A stretch of 64,000 nucleotides of DNA from BNWE01 sp964369545 (GTDB lineage Bacteria > Pseudomonadota > Alphaproteobacteria > UBA3830), in assembly GCA_964369545.1 (NCBI GenBank), contig CAYJFA010000003.1, forward strand, positions 104,477 through 168,476. The letters are read 5' to 3'. Below, piece by piece: positions 1-8,470 of the stretch. Under the pieces are notes generated by a model, which had not been told where the DNA came from, did no database searches, and saw only the letters and a program-made list of their open reading frames with translations. How positions within the stretch are numbered: the stretch's first letter is position 1; each line of letters begins with the position of its first letter. Made by a program: the position numbers and the translations under genes.

Positions 1-1596
1 TTTTATTGCTCCGCATGGACATTCTGAAGCGCAAATTCCACAACCCTTACAATAATCGTAATTGAATTCCAATGTTCCATCTGGATGCTTTATAACTGCA
101 TTGTCTGGACAATATCCATAGCAATTATCGCAATGGAAACAATTGCCGCACGAAAAACAACGCTGAGATTCCGAAATGATCTCTTTATCCGACAAAGAAA
201 TGTTTTTTTCTTCAAAAGATATATCTCCAAGTCTAGAGATTTCATTTCTTGCGTTTTTTTCAAAGTAAGCTGTATTTAATTTTTTGAAACTAGCGACTTC
301 AGGCTTTTTGTTGGCAACGATTTCTGCGCCGCGTAAATATGCATCAATGCATTTTGCAGCTTTTTTCCCATGACCAATCGCGTTTGTAACAGTTCGTTTG
401 CATGGAACTACATCACCTCCTGCGAAAATACCTGCTGCTCCGGTCATCATATTTTTATCTATTTCTATGACGCCTTTTTCTGAAACAACAATTCCATCGA
501 CTCCATCTAATATGCCTTCATCCACTGATTGACCAATAGCAAAGATTACAGAATCTGCTTGTAGTATTTCTGTTTCTCCTGAATTTGAAAGGATATCGCA
601 TTCCTCATCGTAATTCATTTTATTGATAAGAACCTTTTTTCCATCAATCAGGCCGATTGATCGCAGGCATAAAATTTCAATTCCCTCAGAAAGAGCATCT
701 TGAATTTCTGTGTCGTGTGCCGGCATGTTATTTATGGTACGTCGATAGATGATTTTTACATTTTCTGCGCCGAGACGTAACGCTGTTCTAGCCGCGTCAA
801 TCGCGGTATTTCCTCCACCATAAACTAAAACAGTTTTACCCAGATTAGGCAGATTTTTTACATCATCCTCGAGTTTTCGAAACATATCAACAGCATCTAA
901 AACACACGGCTTATTTTTAATTTCGACGTCGGTTTTTGCTGCTCGATAAGCTCCTATTGAGATGTAAATTGCATCGAAATTTGGAATTTCAGTTCGCAGG
1001 TGATTTACATTTTTATTGCAGACTAATTTTACTCCAATATTCGTAATTCTATTGATTTCAGCGTCCATAACACTACTTGGCAAACGGAATCTCGGAACGC
1101 CGTATCTCATCATGCCGCCGGGTTTCATGTGTGTTTCATATATCGTTACATCATGCCCGATTTTTCTTAAAAAGTATGCGGCTGTAAGTCCGGAAGGACC
1201 TGCGCCAATAACAAGAATTCTTTTTCTGGTTGATATTTCAGGTTTTTCGAAATGCCATTTATTTTCGATAGCAAGATCACCAATTGATCTTTCAATCAAA
1301 TTGATATTTACAGAACCGTCGAATTGCCCTCTGTTACAGGTTTTCTCACATGTGTGATAGCATACACGCCCCATTATTGCTGGGAATGGATTGTCTTGCG
1401 TAATGATATTCCATGCTTCATGAACTTTCCCTTCTTGAACCAGAGATAACCATTTTTGGATGTTTTCTCCTGCAGGGCATGTAACATTACACGGAGGAAG
1501 TCTATCGACATATTCAGGACACATTGTTTTCCAGGAACCTGTTTTGTTGTTGAGACTTGTTGCCGGTTTAAGCACTGTTGCAAAAGGTTTAACCAT
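1..1596 (-). CDS. GltD-like NADPH oxidoreductase fused to a 2x[4Fe-4S] ferredoxin (partial, 3' end outside window)
   Basis: The minus-strand frame is open from ATG 1596 to the window edge, at least 532 codons. The N-terminal quarter has the cysteine pattern of the Fer4_20 domain of glutamate synthase small subunits (CNVTCPAGENIQ, then CYHTCEKTCNRGQFD). Next come an FAD Rossmann motif (VIGAGPSGLTAAY), an NADPH Rossmann motif (VYGGGNTAIDAA) and the C-terminal FAD motif (FAGGDVV). The end carries ferredoxin cysteines, including CKGCGICASECPCGAIK. The start overlaps the porB stop by 8 nt and has GGAGG upstream. Family knowledge says such flavoproteins move electrons between ferredoxin and NADP. 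The position directly after porGAB suggests it is the electron-accepting subunit of the 2-oxoacid oxidoreductase. The direction of electron flow is inferred. Confidence 0.85.
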   Translation of the reverse strand, partial: MVKPFATVLKPATSLNNKTGSWKTMCPEYVDRLPPCNVTCPAGENIQKWLSLVQEGKVHEAWNIITQDNPFPAIMGRVCYHTCEKTCNRGQFDGSVNINLIERSIGDLAIENKWHFEKPEISTRKRILVIGAGPSGLTAAYFLRKIGHDVTIYETHMKPGGMMRYGVPRFRLPSSVMDAEINRITNIGVKLVCNKNVNHLRTEIPNFDAIYISIGAYRAAKTDVEIKNKPCVLDAVDMFRKLEDDVKNLPNLGKTVLVYGGGNTAIDAARTALRLGAENVKIIYRRTINNMPAHDTEIQDALSEGIEILCLRSIGLIDGKKVLINKMNYDEECDILSNSGETEILQADSVIFAIGQSVDEGILDGVDGIVVSEKGVIEIDKNMMTGAAGIFAGGDVVPCKRTVTNAIGHGKKAAKCIDAYLRGAEIVANKKPEVASFKKLNTAYFEKNARNEISRLGDISFEEKNISLSDKEIISESQRCFSCGNCFHCDNCYGYCPDNAVIKHPDGTLEFNYDYCKGCGICASECPCGAIK

Positions 1597-2560
1597 TGGA
1601 AACGCCTCCGCTTAATCTGTATTTTTCTATATTTTTGTTCGCGATTTTCTGAAGTATTCCTACGGCATCCGGAGATGCGTTTTTGCTGAACAAATGTGCA
1701 AATCTTCTTTGTACTCGAAGATATTCTTCAACCGGCTTCGGATTATCGATGGGTGTTGATCCTACAACAATTCCATTTTCGGCCTCAAATAAAGGGAACA
1801 TTCCGCATTCTATAGCTAATCTTGCAATTTTTATTGTTTCAGATGGCGGATATCCCCATCCGAGAGGGCAGGGAACATGTGCATGAATGTATTTTGCCCC
1901 TTTGATTTTTATAGCTTTTGTGACTTTTACTTCTAAATCTTTTATATTAGCAATGCTTGCCGTTGCGACATATGGAATATTATGAGCAATTGCGATTTCA
2001 GGTAGATTTTTTCCTGTTCCAACTTCATTCCCAAAATATGATCCATTTGGAAGCGTTGTAGCAGTTCTCGCATGTACTGGTGTAGCGCTGGATCTCTGAA
2101 CTCCAGTGTTCATATACGCTTGGTTGTCATAGCAAATATACAATATATCGTCGTTACGGTCGAACATACCTGATAATGCGCCCATACCGATGTCTGTAGT
2201 CGAACCATCTCCCCCTTGCGCTATTACGCGCATTTCTGATTTGCCTTGAGAGCGAAACGCTGATGCAACCCCAGTTGCAACAGATGGTGCATTTCCAAAT
2301 AAAGAGTGCAACCATGGTATATTCCATGAATTTTCTGGGAATACACATGAAAATACTTCGAGACATCCGGTTGCATTTACAACAGCGATATTGCCATTTG
2401 TTGCTTTGTAGGCCGCGTCAATCGCGCATCTTGCTGCAAGCGCTTCTCCGCATCCCTGACAAGCTCTGTGACCGCTGGTAAGACTGTTGGGTCTATTATA
2501 GACAGACTGAACAGTATTGTTTTTATTTGATAATCTATTTCCTATTGTTAGATTAAACAT
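1589..2560 (-). CDS. porB: 2-oxoacid (pyruvate):ferredoxin oxidoreductase beta subunit
   Basis: This 323-residue protein is the thiamine-diphosphate-binding subunit that helps cleave pyruvate or a related 2-oxoacid into acyl-CoA, CO2 and two low-potential electrons. The N-terminus shows the cysteine motif GHRACQGCGEALAAR. The TPP-Mg motif is GGDGSTTDIGMGALSGM, followed by YDNQAYMNTGVQ as in PorB proteins. ATG 2560 is preceded by GGAGAAA. It lies 17 nt after porA, and its stop overlaps the start of the fused oxidoreductase gene, so translation is probably coupled. The exact 2-oxoacid (pyruvate or branched-chain) cannot be decided by eye. Pyruvate is the likeliest. Confidence 0.88.
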   Translation of the reverse strand: MFNLTIGNRLSNKNNTVQSVYNRPNSLTSGHRACQGCGEALAARCAIDAAYKATNGNIAVVNATGCLEVFSCVFPENSWNIPWLHSLFGNAPSVATGVASAFRSQGKSEMRVIAQGGDGSTTDIGMGALSGMFDRNDDILYICYDNQAYMNTGVQRSSATPVHARTATTLPNGSYFGNEVGTGKNLPEIAIAHNIPYVATASIANIKDLEVKVTKAIKIKGAKYIHAHVPCPLGWGYPPSETIKIARLAIECGMFPLFEAENGIVVGSTPIDNPKPVEEYLRVQRRFAHLFSKNASPDAVGILQKIANKNIEKYRLSGGVSNG

Positions 2561-2577
2561 ATATGTTTCTCCAAAAT

Positions 2578-3765
2578 CTATTTACAACGGCAATTATTTA
2601 TTGGCTGATATTCTTGTTCGACAATTTCAGTGTTAAGACCCAAGAACACATCGGATGCTTGATGACTATTAATTAGGTATTCTTTTAGCATGGAACTTGT
2701 GATGGCTTTTCCTCCTAATCCTGCGATAACGGAATAAATCTGTAAATCAGTATCTTTTGCTAACAGTTCTATTTCTTTCGATAAAATTCCTCCGATACCT
2801 ACGGCAAGCGCCTTTTCTATAACAATTACTTTTTTTGCTTTTTTAAGAGATTCTTTTATCCTGTCTACAGGAAACGGACGGAAACTTATGATCGATAAAA
2901 CTCCAAATTTATGTCCGGATGCATTTAAATCATCAATCGCATCTTTTATTGTTCCAGCGGCGGACCCCATTGTGATAATAACTGTTTCCGCGTTTTCTAG
3001 ATTATATTTTCTGATAAGTCCACCTGAGTCTCTGCCGAATTTTTTATAAAAAGATTTTCCAACGCAATCTATTATATCTAAAGAATCGAGCTGTTTTTTA
3101 TGAGCAAGATATCTTACTTCCATAAAATACTCTGGAGGAACCATTGTTCCAATGGCGATGGGATTTTTTGCATCCAAACTAATATGCGGTTCATAAGGAG
3201 GTAAAAACTCATCAACTTCTTTCTGTGAAGGCATATCTACACGATCGTATGCATGCGTCAAGATGAAGCCGTCCACACAAACCATCACGGGGCATTTCAC
3301 TTTTTCTGCGATTTTAAATGCTTGAATGTGAAGATCAGCTGCTTCCTGGTTGGTTTCCGCGAATAACATGATCCATCCAGCATCTCTCGCAGACATAGCA
3401 TCTGAGTGATCGTTCCATATATTGATCGGAGATCCGATTGCTCGATTTCCTAATGTCATTACAATAGGAAGATCCAACCCGGAAGCGTTATATACCGCTT
3501 CCATCATATATAATAATCCTTGGCTTGATGTAGCTGTGTAACTTCTGACACCTGCGGCCTGTGATCCTATCGATACACTTAACGCTGCCATTTCGGATTC
3601 AACATTGATATATTCGCATTCGGATAACTCACCGGATCTTACCAAATCTCCTAATTCTTCAACTATATGTGTCTGAGGAGTAATTGGATAAGCGCAAACC
3701 ATTCTTGGGCGGCATAAAGCAACCGCTTTAGCAATCGCTTGAGATCCTTCCAGTTGATATAACAT
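2578..3765 (-). CDS. porA: 2-oxoacid (pyruvate):ferredoxin oxidoreductase alpha subunit
   Basis: This 395-residue protein matches the alpha subunit of four-subunit archaeal or bacterial POR in length and motifs. The pyrimidine-binding signature AYPITPQTHIVEEL is near residue 27. TSSQGLLYMMEAVYNASG lies near residue 79, and the C-terminal transketolase-like domain contains VIVIEKALAVGIGG. It works with porB and the gamma subunit in CoA-dependent oxidative decarboxylation. ATG 3765 has AGAGGAA upstream. The cluster order is gamma-alpha-beta-(delta fused to GltD-like). This arrangement would replace or supplement pyruvate dehydrogenase under low oxygen. That role is inferred from the family. Confidence 0.88.
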   Translation of the reverse strand: MLYQLEGSQAIAKAVALCRPRMVCAYPITPQTHIVEELGDLVRSGELSECEYINVESEMAALSVSIGSQAAGVRSYTATSSQGLLYMMEAVYNASGLDLPIVMTLGNRAIGSPINIWNDHSDAMSARDAGWIMLFAETNQEAADLHIQAFKIAEKVKCPVMVCVDGFILTHAYDRVDMPSQKEVDEFLPPYEPHISLDAKNPIAIGTMVPPEYFMEVRYLAHKKQLDSLDIIDCVGKSFYKKFGRDSGGLIRKYNLENAETVIITMGSAAGTIKDAIDDLNASGHKFGVLSIISFRPFPVDRIKESLKKAKKVIVIEKALAVGIGGILSKEIELLAKDTDLQIYSVIAGLGGKAITSSMLKEYLINSHQASDVFLGLNTEIVEQEYQPINNCRCK

Positions 3766-3806
3766 GTAAATTCCTCTTTATTTTTAATAATCTTTAAGAT
3801 TTTGCT

Positions 3807-4346
3807 TCATATCATCGTTTTTTCGTACGCTTCCAGAGCGGCATTAACGTTTTTTTCAGCAATTGATCCCGAGAATTTAGTTTTAATAGCTTCCACAACT
3901 GATTCTATCTTAATAATTTTTGTGAGGGCTGCGAAACTGCCCAAAAGAATGGCGTTTGGTAATGGTTTACCGATATATTCAAGAGCAATTTCGGTTGCTC
4001 CAATGCATTTTAGTTTTATGTTTTTTGTATTGATCGAAGAATTTATATCGGATGGAGAATTCACTAATGCATATCCTCCATCAATGATGCCGTGAAATGC
4101 GTTTGCAGATTCTATAACAGTTTTATCTTGAATAATCACAGCGTTGGGCTCATTTATTGGTTCACGCAGTCTGATTTCTTTATCTGATATTCTGCAAAAC
4201 GAAACGACGGGAGCGCCCATTCTTTCGGATCCAAAGCTGGGAAACGCCTGAGCATATTTTCCTTCCAAAAACGCGGCAATAGATAACATTTCTGCTGCAG
4301 TAACTACACCTTGTCCGCCTCTTCCATGAATTCTTACTTGAAACAT
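3807..4346 (-). CDS. porG: 2-oxoacid (pyruvate):ferredoxin oxidoreductase gamma subunit
   Basis: The 179-residue product begins with the family hallmark VRIHGRGGQGVVTAAEML and continues with AQAFPSFGSERMGAPV, both typical of POR gamma subunits. The chosen start is ATG 4346, which has TGAGGAAT six bases upstream. The frame is open 11 codons further up, but those codons do not look like the family and lack a better ribosome site. It is the first clear gene of the por operon and is followed by porA after about 40 nt. It completes the CoA-binding part of the enzyme. Confidence 0.87.
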   Translation of the reverse strand: MFQVRIHGRGGQGVVTAAEMLSIAAFLEGKYAQAFPSFGSERMGAPVVSFCRISDKEIRLREPINEPNAVIIQDKTVIESANAFHGIIDGGYALVNSPSDINSSINTKNIKLKCIGATEIALEYIGKPLPNAILLGSFAALTKIIKIESVVEAIKTKFSGSIAEKNVNAALEAYEKTMI

Positions 4347-4353
4347 TAATTCC

Positions 4354-4548
4354 TCAAAAATAACCGCAAATAAGACCACTGTTAACTAATCTTTTTATAT
4401 CGTTAGATTCCCTTTTACATTGGCCAATACACATTACTCTGTAGACCACAAAGATTGCAATAGTCATAATACATAAGCTTACTAAAAAAATAAAGATCAC
4501 ATCATAAGGCCTCGGTTGTTTGTCATGATTTTTTATTTTTTTCAACAA
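4354..4548 (-). CDS. possible small single-pass membrane protein
   Basis: A 64-codon frame with a TTG start has a charged N-terminus and then one clear hydrophobic stretch (VIFIFLVSLCIMTIAIFVVY). It ends 7 nt before the porG start. There is no ATG and no convincing ribosome-binding site, and no family is recognised. It could be a genuine small leader gene of the por operon, or a chance frame in the intergenic space between por and pnt. Confidence 0.25.
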   Translation of the reverse strand: MLKKIKNHDKQPRPYDVIFIFLVSLCIMTIAIFVVYRVMCIGQCKRESNDIKRLVNSGLICGYF

Positions 4549-4712
4549 GATTGTTGTAAATATTTTTTCCCATAAAGAAACAAAGGTCGGTTTTTAGATT
4601 AATTTGATAATGCGCAATACATTAATGTCCTGAAAAACACATTATGCATATTCATATTTTTTTGTTATACTCTGCGCGGTATTATTGCAGTCGGTATGTT
4701 AGGAAACAAAAC

Positions 4713-5066
4713 ATGGAATTTCAGCGTTTTATAGATAGTTTCACGTTTTTTATGCAGATGGATTCGGGATTGATGGATTCTTTTAATTCATCATCAGGGA
4801 TACATGGATTGACAGTCTTTGTTTTAGCTTGTTTCGTAGGATATTACGTGGTTTGGAAAGTTACGCCAGCGTTACATGCCCCCCTCATGTCTGTAACAAA
4901 CGCGATTTCCAGCGTCATAATTATCGGTGCGATTTTTGCTGCGGCTCAGCATTTTTGCTTGTTTTCTAGAGCGTTTGGCTTTGCTGCCATAGTCTTAGCA
5001 TCCATAAACATATTCGGCGGATTTACAGTTACCCACAGAATGCTCAGTATGTTTCGTAAAAAATAG
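4713..5066 (+). CDS. pntAB: NAD(P) transhydrogenase, split alpha subunit, membrane part
   Basis: This 117-residue protein corresponds to the C-terminal membrane part of E. coli PntA, which is a separate gene in many alphaproteobacteria. Key family residues are visible in VGYYVVWKVTPALHAPLMSVTNAIS, with several hydrophobic segments and a closing TVTHRMLSMFRKK. ATG 4713 has AGGAAACA upstream. The open frame reaches 4644, but the extra residues are unlike the family. pntB follows after 9 nt. The proton-translocating transhydrogenase exchanges hydride between NADH and NADP+. The soluble NAD-binding subunit (pntAA) is not next to it and must be elsewhere or missing. Confidence 0.88.
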   Translation: MEFQRFIDSFTFFMQMDSGLMDSFNSSSGIHGLTVFVLACFVGYYVVWKVTPALHAPLMSVTNAISSVIIIGAIFAAAQHFCLFSRAFGFAAIVLASINIFGGFTVTHRMLSMFRKK

Positions 5067-5075
5067 AGGAAATTC

Positions 5076-6443
5076 ATGTTAGTAGATGTACTTTATTTAA
5101 TCTCAGCAGTTTGTTTTATTTTAGCTTTGAAAGGACTTTCTTCAGCAGAAAGCGCGTCGCGCGGTAATTTGCTTGGTATTTCCGGCATGATATTAGCATG
5201 TACAGCTGCTTATCTTTCTATCGATGCGTCTAATATAATTTTTACGATTACTGCTATATGCATAGGCGGCGCGATAGGCATATTTATAGCAAGATCTGTT
5301 TCAATGACGGCCTTGCCACAGATGGTTGCTGGATTTCACAGTCTTGTCGGATTAGCTGCTGTTTTAGTTGCGTTTTCAGCATATTTTTCTCCGCAAGTGT
5401 TTAAGATAATAGGAATCGGCGGGAGTATTCATAAATCCAGTTTAATAGAAATGGGACTTGGGGCAGCGATAGGCGCCGTTACTTTTACCGGCTCGATTGT
5501 TGCTTTTCTAAAATTACAGGATCTTTACAAGGGGCATTATGTTCCTAAAGAAGTGAATGCGTTTATAATATCTTCAATTTTATGCCTACTTATTTATTTT
5601 GTTTCTACAGAAAACGAAACAGCGTTTGTTTTGATGACATTAGTTTCCTTTGTTTTAGGAGTCACTCTTATCGTGCCGATAGGCGGCGCCGATATGCCGG
5701 TAATTGTGTCGATGCTAAATTCTTATTCTGGATGGGCGGCTTCTGGTATTGGTTTTACCCTAAATAACGATTTGTTGATTATTACAGGAGCATTAGTTGG
5801 AGCCAGCGGCGCGATTCTAAGTTATATCATGTGCAAAGGAATGAATCGCTCGTTGTTTAGTGTGATCTTTGCGTCAGGGCAGAGCGCTTCTAGTATATCA
5901 AATTCCTCTTCTGAGAATCGCTCATATAAACAAGGGTCTGCTGAAGACGCGGCGTTTATTTTGAAAAATGCCGCTTCTGTAATTGTAGTGCCCGGATACG
6001 GTATGGCAACATCGCAGGCGCAGCATGCTCTTAAAGAAATGGGTGATATTCTTAAAAGTAACGGTGTCAATGTCAGATATGCGATACATCCGGTTGCGGG
6101 GCGCATGCCTGGACATATGAATGTTCTTCTGGCGGAGGCGAATGTGCCTTATGAAGATGTCTTCGAGTTGGATGAAATAAACAGAGATTTTGCGTCCTGC
6201 GATGTCGCGTATGTTATTGGAGCAAACGATGTTACAAATCCAGCGGCGAAAAATGATCCCGCAAGCTCTATTTATGGAATGCCTGTTTTTGAAGTAGAAA
6301 AAGCGAAAGCGGTGCTATTCCTGAAAAGATCCATGGGGGCAGGATACGCTGGCGTCGATAACGAATTATTTTATGCCCAGAATACAATGATGCTTCTGGG
6401 TGATGCGAAAAAAACCACCGAAGCCATAGTTAAAGCACTGTAA
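5076..6443 (+). CDS. pntB: NAD(P) transhydrogenase beta subunit
   Basis: This 455-residue protein has full PntB length. About nine hydrophobic segments occupy the first 270 residues, with membrane-domain signatures QMVAGFHSLVGLAA and GADMPVIVSMLNSYSGWAA. The NADP(H)-binding domain III follows, with VIVVPGYGMATSQAQHAL, HPVAGRMPGHMNVLLAEA and GANDVTNPAA. Together with the split alpha subunits it couples the proton gradient to NADPH formation at the inner membrane. It is divergent from the por operon, whose fused flavoprotein is also predicted to handle NADPH. Confidence 0.95.
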   Translation: MLVDVLYLISAVCFILALKGLSSAESASRGNLLGISGMILACTAAYLSIDASNIIFTITAICIGGAIGIFIARSVSMTALPQMVAGFHSLVGLAAVLVAFSAYFSPQVFKIIGIGGSIHKSSLIEMGLGAAIGAVTFTGSIVAFLKLQDLYKGHYVPKEVNAFIISSILCLLIYFVSTENETAFVLMTLVSFVLGVTLIVPIGGADMPVIVSMLNSYSGWAASGIGFTLNNDLLIITGALVGASGAILSYIMCKGMNRSLFSVIFASGQSASSISNSSSENRSYKQGSAEDAAFILKNAASVIVVPGYGMATSQAQHALKEMGDILKSNGVNVRYAIHPVAGRMPGHMNVLLAEANVPYEDVFELDEINRDFASCDVAYVIGANDVTNPAAKNDPASSIYGMPVFEVEKAKAVLFLKRSMGAGYAGVDNELFYAQNTMMLLGDAKKTTEAIVKAL

Positions 6444-6490
6444 ACAAAGAGTTATAAAATTTAATCTACAGGGCAATATGCTAATTCATA

Positions 6491-6519
6491 TTGACTTATA
6501 GCTACTTGTATGTTACCAT
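6491..6519 (+). promoter_or_regulatory. predicted promoter of the phd-vapC module
   Basis: TTGACT (6491-6496), a 17-bp spacer and TACCAT (6514-6519) stand 33 bp before the antitoxin start. The -35 box matches 5 of 6 consensus bases. The -10 box TACCAT is identical to that of the relBE promoter at 9273-9278. Confidence 0.5.
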
Positions 6520-6551
6520 GCGCTTAATAGATGTGCTATAGGCGGGTTATT

Positions 6552-6782
6552 ATGGAAATAAAAATTCAGGCGAGTGAATTTAAAAACAAATGCTTACAAT
6601 TATTAAATGACGTGCATCATGGAGATACCTATTTAATTACCAAAAGAGGGGTGCCTTTTGCAAAACTAAGCGCCGTAGAAACTGAACCAAAGAAGCTTTT
6701 TGGAGCTATGAAGGGCTCATTTTTAGAAAATGAAGATATAGTTACGTCAATAAATGAGCACTGGAATGCTGAAAATGAGTGA
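6552..6782 (+). CDS. Phd/YefM-type antitoxin
   Basis: This 76-residue protein has the start typical of Phd/YefM antitoxins (MEIKIQASEFKNKCLQLLNDV), the turn YLITKRGVPFAKL and a variable acidic C-terminal tail that would wrap the toxin. ATG 6552 fits the family start. The open frame extends seven codons upstream without matching. Its end overlaps the PIN toxin start by 8 nt, the classic antitoxin-first arrangement. It would neutralise VapC and repress its own promoter. Confidence 0.85.
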   Translation: MEIKIQASEFKNKCLQLLNDVHHGDTYLITKRGVPFAKLSAVETEPKKLFGAMKGSFLENEDIVTSINEHWNAENE

Positions 6783-7182
6783 TATTCTTTTGGATACACA
6801 TATTTTTCTTTGGTTAATGAATGGGGATTTAAAACTAAGCAAGAAAAGTATAGAAAGAATAGAGGTCAGTGTAAATTCTGAATCTAGGATTTGCGTCAGC
6901 GCTATTTCTGTTTGGGAAATTGCTATGCTAGAGAAAAAGGGAAGAATTACTCTTTCTCAACCAATCAATAAATGGATCGAACATGCAATCGAGCTGTCTT
7001 CAGTAAGAATAATAGAGCTTTCTACGAATATTTTACTTGATAGTTGTCATCTACCAGGAGAGTTTCAGAGCGATTCCGCTGACAGAATGATAGTGGCAAC
7101 ATCTAGAGTGCATAATATTCCTCTAATAACTCAAGACGAAAAAATTCTTAATTATATAAATAAAGGCTTCTGTCCAAAATAA
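6775..7182 (+). CDS. vapC: PIN-domain ribonuclease toxin (VapC-type)
   Basis: This 135-residue PIN-domain protein begins MSDILLDTHIFLWLM. The acidic residues expected to bind Mg are all present: D7, E48 (SVWEIAML), D100 and D103 (DSADRMIVA), and D121 (ITQDEKIL). The start is ATG 6775, giving an 8-nt overlap with the antitoxin. The frame is open seven codons upstream, but those codons lie inside the antitoxin. Family knowledge says these toxins cut tRNA or rRNA. The target here is unknown. The catalytic set is intact, so the toxin may be active. Confidence 0.87.
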   Translation: MSDILLDTHIFLWLMNGDLKLSKKSIERIEVSVNSESRICVSAISVWEIAMLEKKGRITLSQPINKWIEHAIELSSVRIIELSTNILLDSCHLPGEFQSDSADRMIVATSRVHNIPLITQDEKILNYINKGFCPK

Positions 7183-7325
7183 AACATACATTTATATTAA
7201 AAAACTAATGCACAGCTTTGTTTATAGGCATTCAGATCAATAGAATTGATTTTATAAGCCGCTCCAGCAAACACATAAACCGTATCTTTTATGCAACATT
7301 ATATAAAATGTTATTAAACTTTGTT

Positions 7326-7354
7326 TGCATTCAAAATAAATATTGCTTAAACTT
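7326..7354 (+). promoter_or_regulatory. predicted promoter of the outer-membrane protein gene
   Basis: TTGCAT (7326-7331), 17 bp, TAAACT (7349-7354). The same TTGCAT box with the same spacing precedes the parvulin gene at 24069. GTGGAGAT follows near 7373 as ribosome-binding site. Confidence 0.4.
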
Positions 7355-7383
7355 CAATAAGATTTAATTAAGTGGAGATTAAT

Positions 7384-8100
7384 ATGAAAAAGATACTTTT
7401 ATTAAGTGCGGCAGCGTGCATGCTATCTTCTGTACATGCTGAAGATGGTGAGAGCGCCGGTGGACATGGATTTTATGTCGGCGGTGGTTTGCTATTCTGT
7501 AACTCTGGTGAAAAAGTAGATTATACAGAACCAGATGGTTTTGTGGATCATGAAGCTAATGGATATTCGACGCGATTAGGTGGAACACTTCTATTCGGCT
7601 ATCAGAAAGTTTTGAGCGATTATCCTGTCTGTCTTGGCTTAGAGTTAGGAGGTGATTTTTCTCCTAAAAAGGAGGAATTAAATGCAAGTAAAACATCTAC
7701 TAGAGCTGGAAGAGTTTATGATTTAAAAACATCAAGAAATGGATTTACTCCTTTTGCTGCATTAAGAATTGGTTATATAAATCATGATCATAAGTTCATG
7801 ACTTATTTAAAAGTTGGTATTTCATACGAAAAATCACAAGAACGTTATGACGAATATGATTTCAATACAGGTGATTATCTTAGAGATTACAGTGGTAGCA
7901 TGAAATTAACCTCATGGATGCCAACAGTAGCTATTGGTTTAGAAAAATCAATTGGTAAAGATTTGACTGGACGCGTTGAAGGTGAATACCGTTTTGCTAA
8001 GTCTAAAACAAAACACTTTAGCATGGGTGGCAATTTGAAACTTACTCAAAAAGGTACGCTTAATATCCGTGCGTTGGTCTGCTACAACATAAAGATATAA
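7384..8100 (+). CDS. secreted outer-membrane beta-barrel protein
   Basis: The 238-residue product has a clear signal peptide (MKKILLLSAAACMLSSVHA, cut before EDGES). The mature part is rich in Gly and aromatic residues in alternating patterns (GFYVGGGLLF, YSTRLGGTLLFGY, FTPFAALRIGYI, MTYLKVGISYE, WMPTVAIGLEKSIG) ending NIRALVCYNIKI. This looks like an eight-stranded OmpA/OMP_b-brl barrel, common as surface antigens of intracellular alphaproteobacteria. ATG 7384 was chosen over an in-frame ATG 12 nt upstream because it gives a proper signal peptide and suits GGAG. It is a single-gene unit with its own promoter and terminator. Confidence 0.75.
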   Translation: MKKILLLSAAACMLSSVHAEDGESAGGHGFYVGGGLLFCNSGEKVDYTEPDGFVDHEANGYSTRLGGTLLFGYQKVLSDYPVCLGLELGGDFSPKKEELNASKTSTRAGRVYDLKTSRNGFTPFAALRIGYINHDHKFMTYLKVGISYEKSQERYDEYDFNTGDYLRDYSGSMKLTSWMPTVAIGLEKSIGKDLTGRVEGEYRFAKSKTKHFSMGGNLKLTQKGTLNIRALVCYNIKI

Positions 8101-8126
8101 GTCTAAAATATCGTTATGAATCTCAG

Positions 8127-8156
8127 AAACCGCCATGAAAATGGCGGTTTTTTTGT
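8127..8156 (+). terminator. Rho-independent terminator
   Basis: The stem AAACCGCCAT pairs with ATGGCGGTTT around a GAAA loop (8127-8150) and runs into a T-tract. It ends the outer-membrane protein gene. Confidence 0.9.
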
Positions 8157-8320
8157 TGTTACTATAATAAATACGAATACAAATGACCTTCTTTATTTTC
8201 AGTTAACATAGCAGATATTCTGTATTTTTTATTTCCGTAGATTGCGTAACAAATCTTTGTGGTATACATAAAAAACAGAACCAACATATATATTTTTTTT
8301 ATAATAGTTCCATAAAATAT

Positions 8321-8389
8321 AAGCAAAAAAAGCAGACCTGCCGCAAAAGTTGTTTTTATGGTAATGCTAAATAGCATTTTTTGCGGCAG
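8321..8389 (-). terminator. compound hairpin, possible minus-strand terminator of the relBE module
   Basis: The perfect 11-bp inverted repeat CTGCCGCAAAA (8338-8348) / TTTTGCGGCAG (8379-8389) encloses a second hairpin, AATGCTA/TAGCATT (8363-8378). Read on the minus strand it is followed after a few bases by seven T residues. A 77-codon minus-strand frame across this structure is judged spurious. Confidence 0.4.
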
Positions 8390-8439
8390 ATCCATTTTAA
8401 TGCTATTGGTTTTAAAAAACTAGAAATACTGAGAAAAAA

Positions 8440-8460
8440 TACTAGGAGTATTACCTAGTA
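8440..8460. repeat. short perfect inverted repeat
   Basis: TACTAGG (8440-8446) and CCTAGTA (8454-8460) are separated by 7 bp, just before the MITE-like element. This could be a hairpin or a protein site. Apart from this repeat, the hairpin at 8321 and the element at 8471, the gene-free stretch 8157-8751 shows nothing. Confidence 0.4.
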
Positions 8461-8470
8461 GAAAGTTGTT

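Noticed and set aside
8162..8395. 77-codon minus-strand frame between the OMP terminator and the MITE-like element
   Set aside because: It lies across the nested hairpin, lacks a ribosome site and shows no family.
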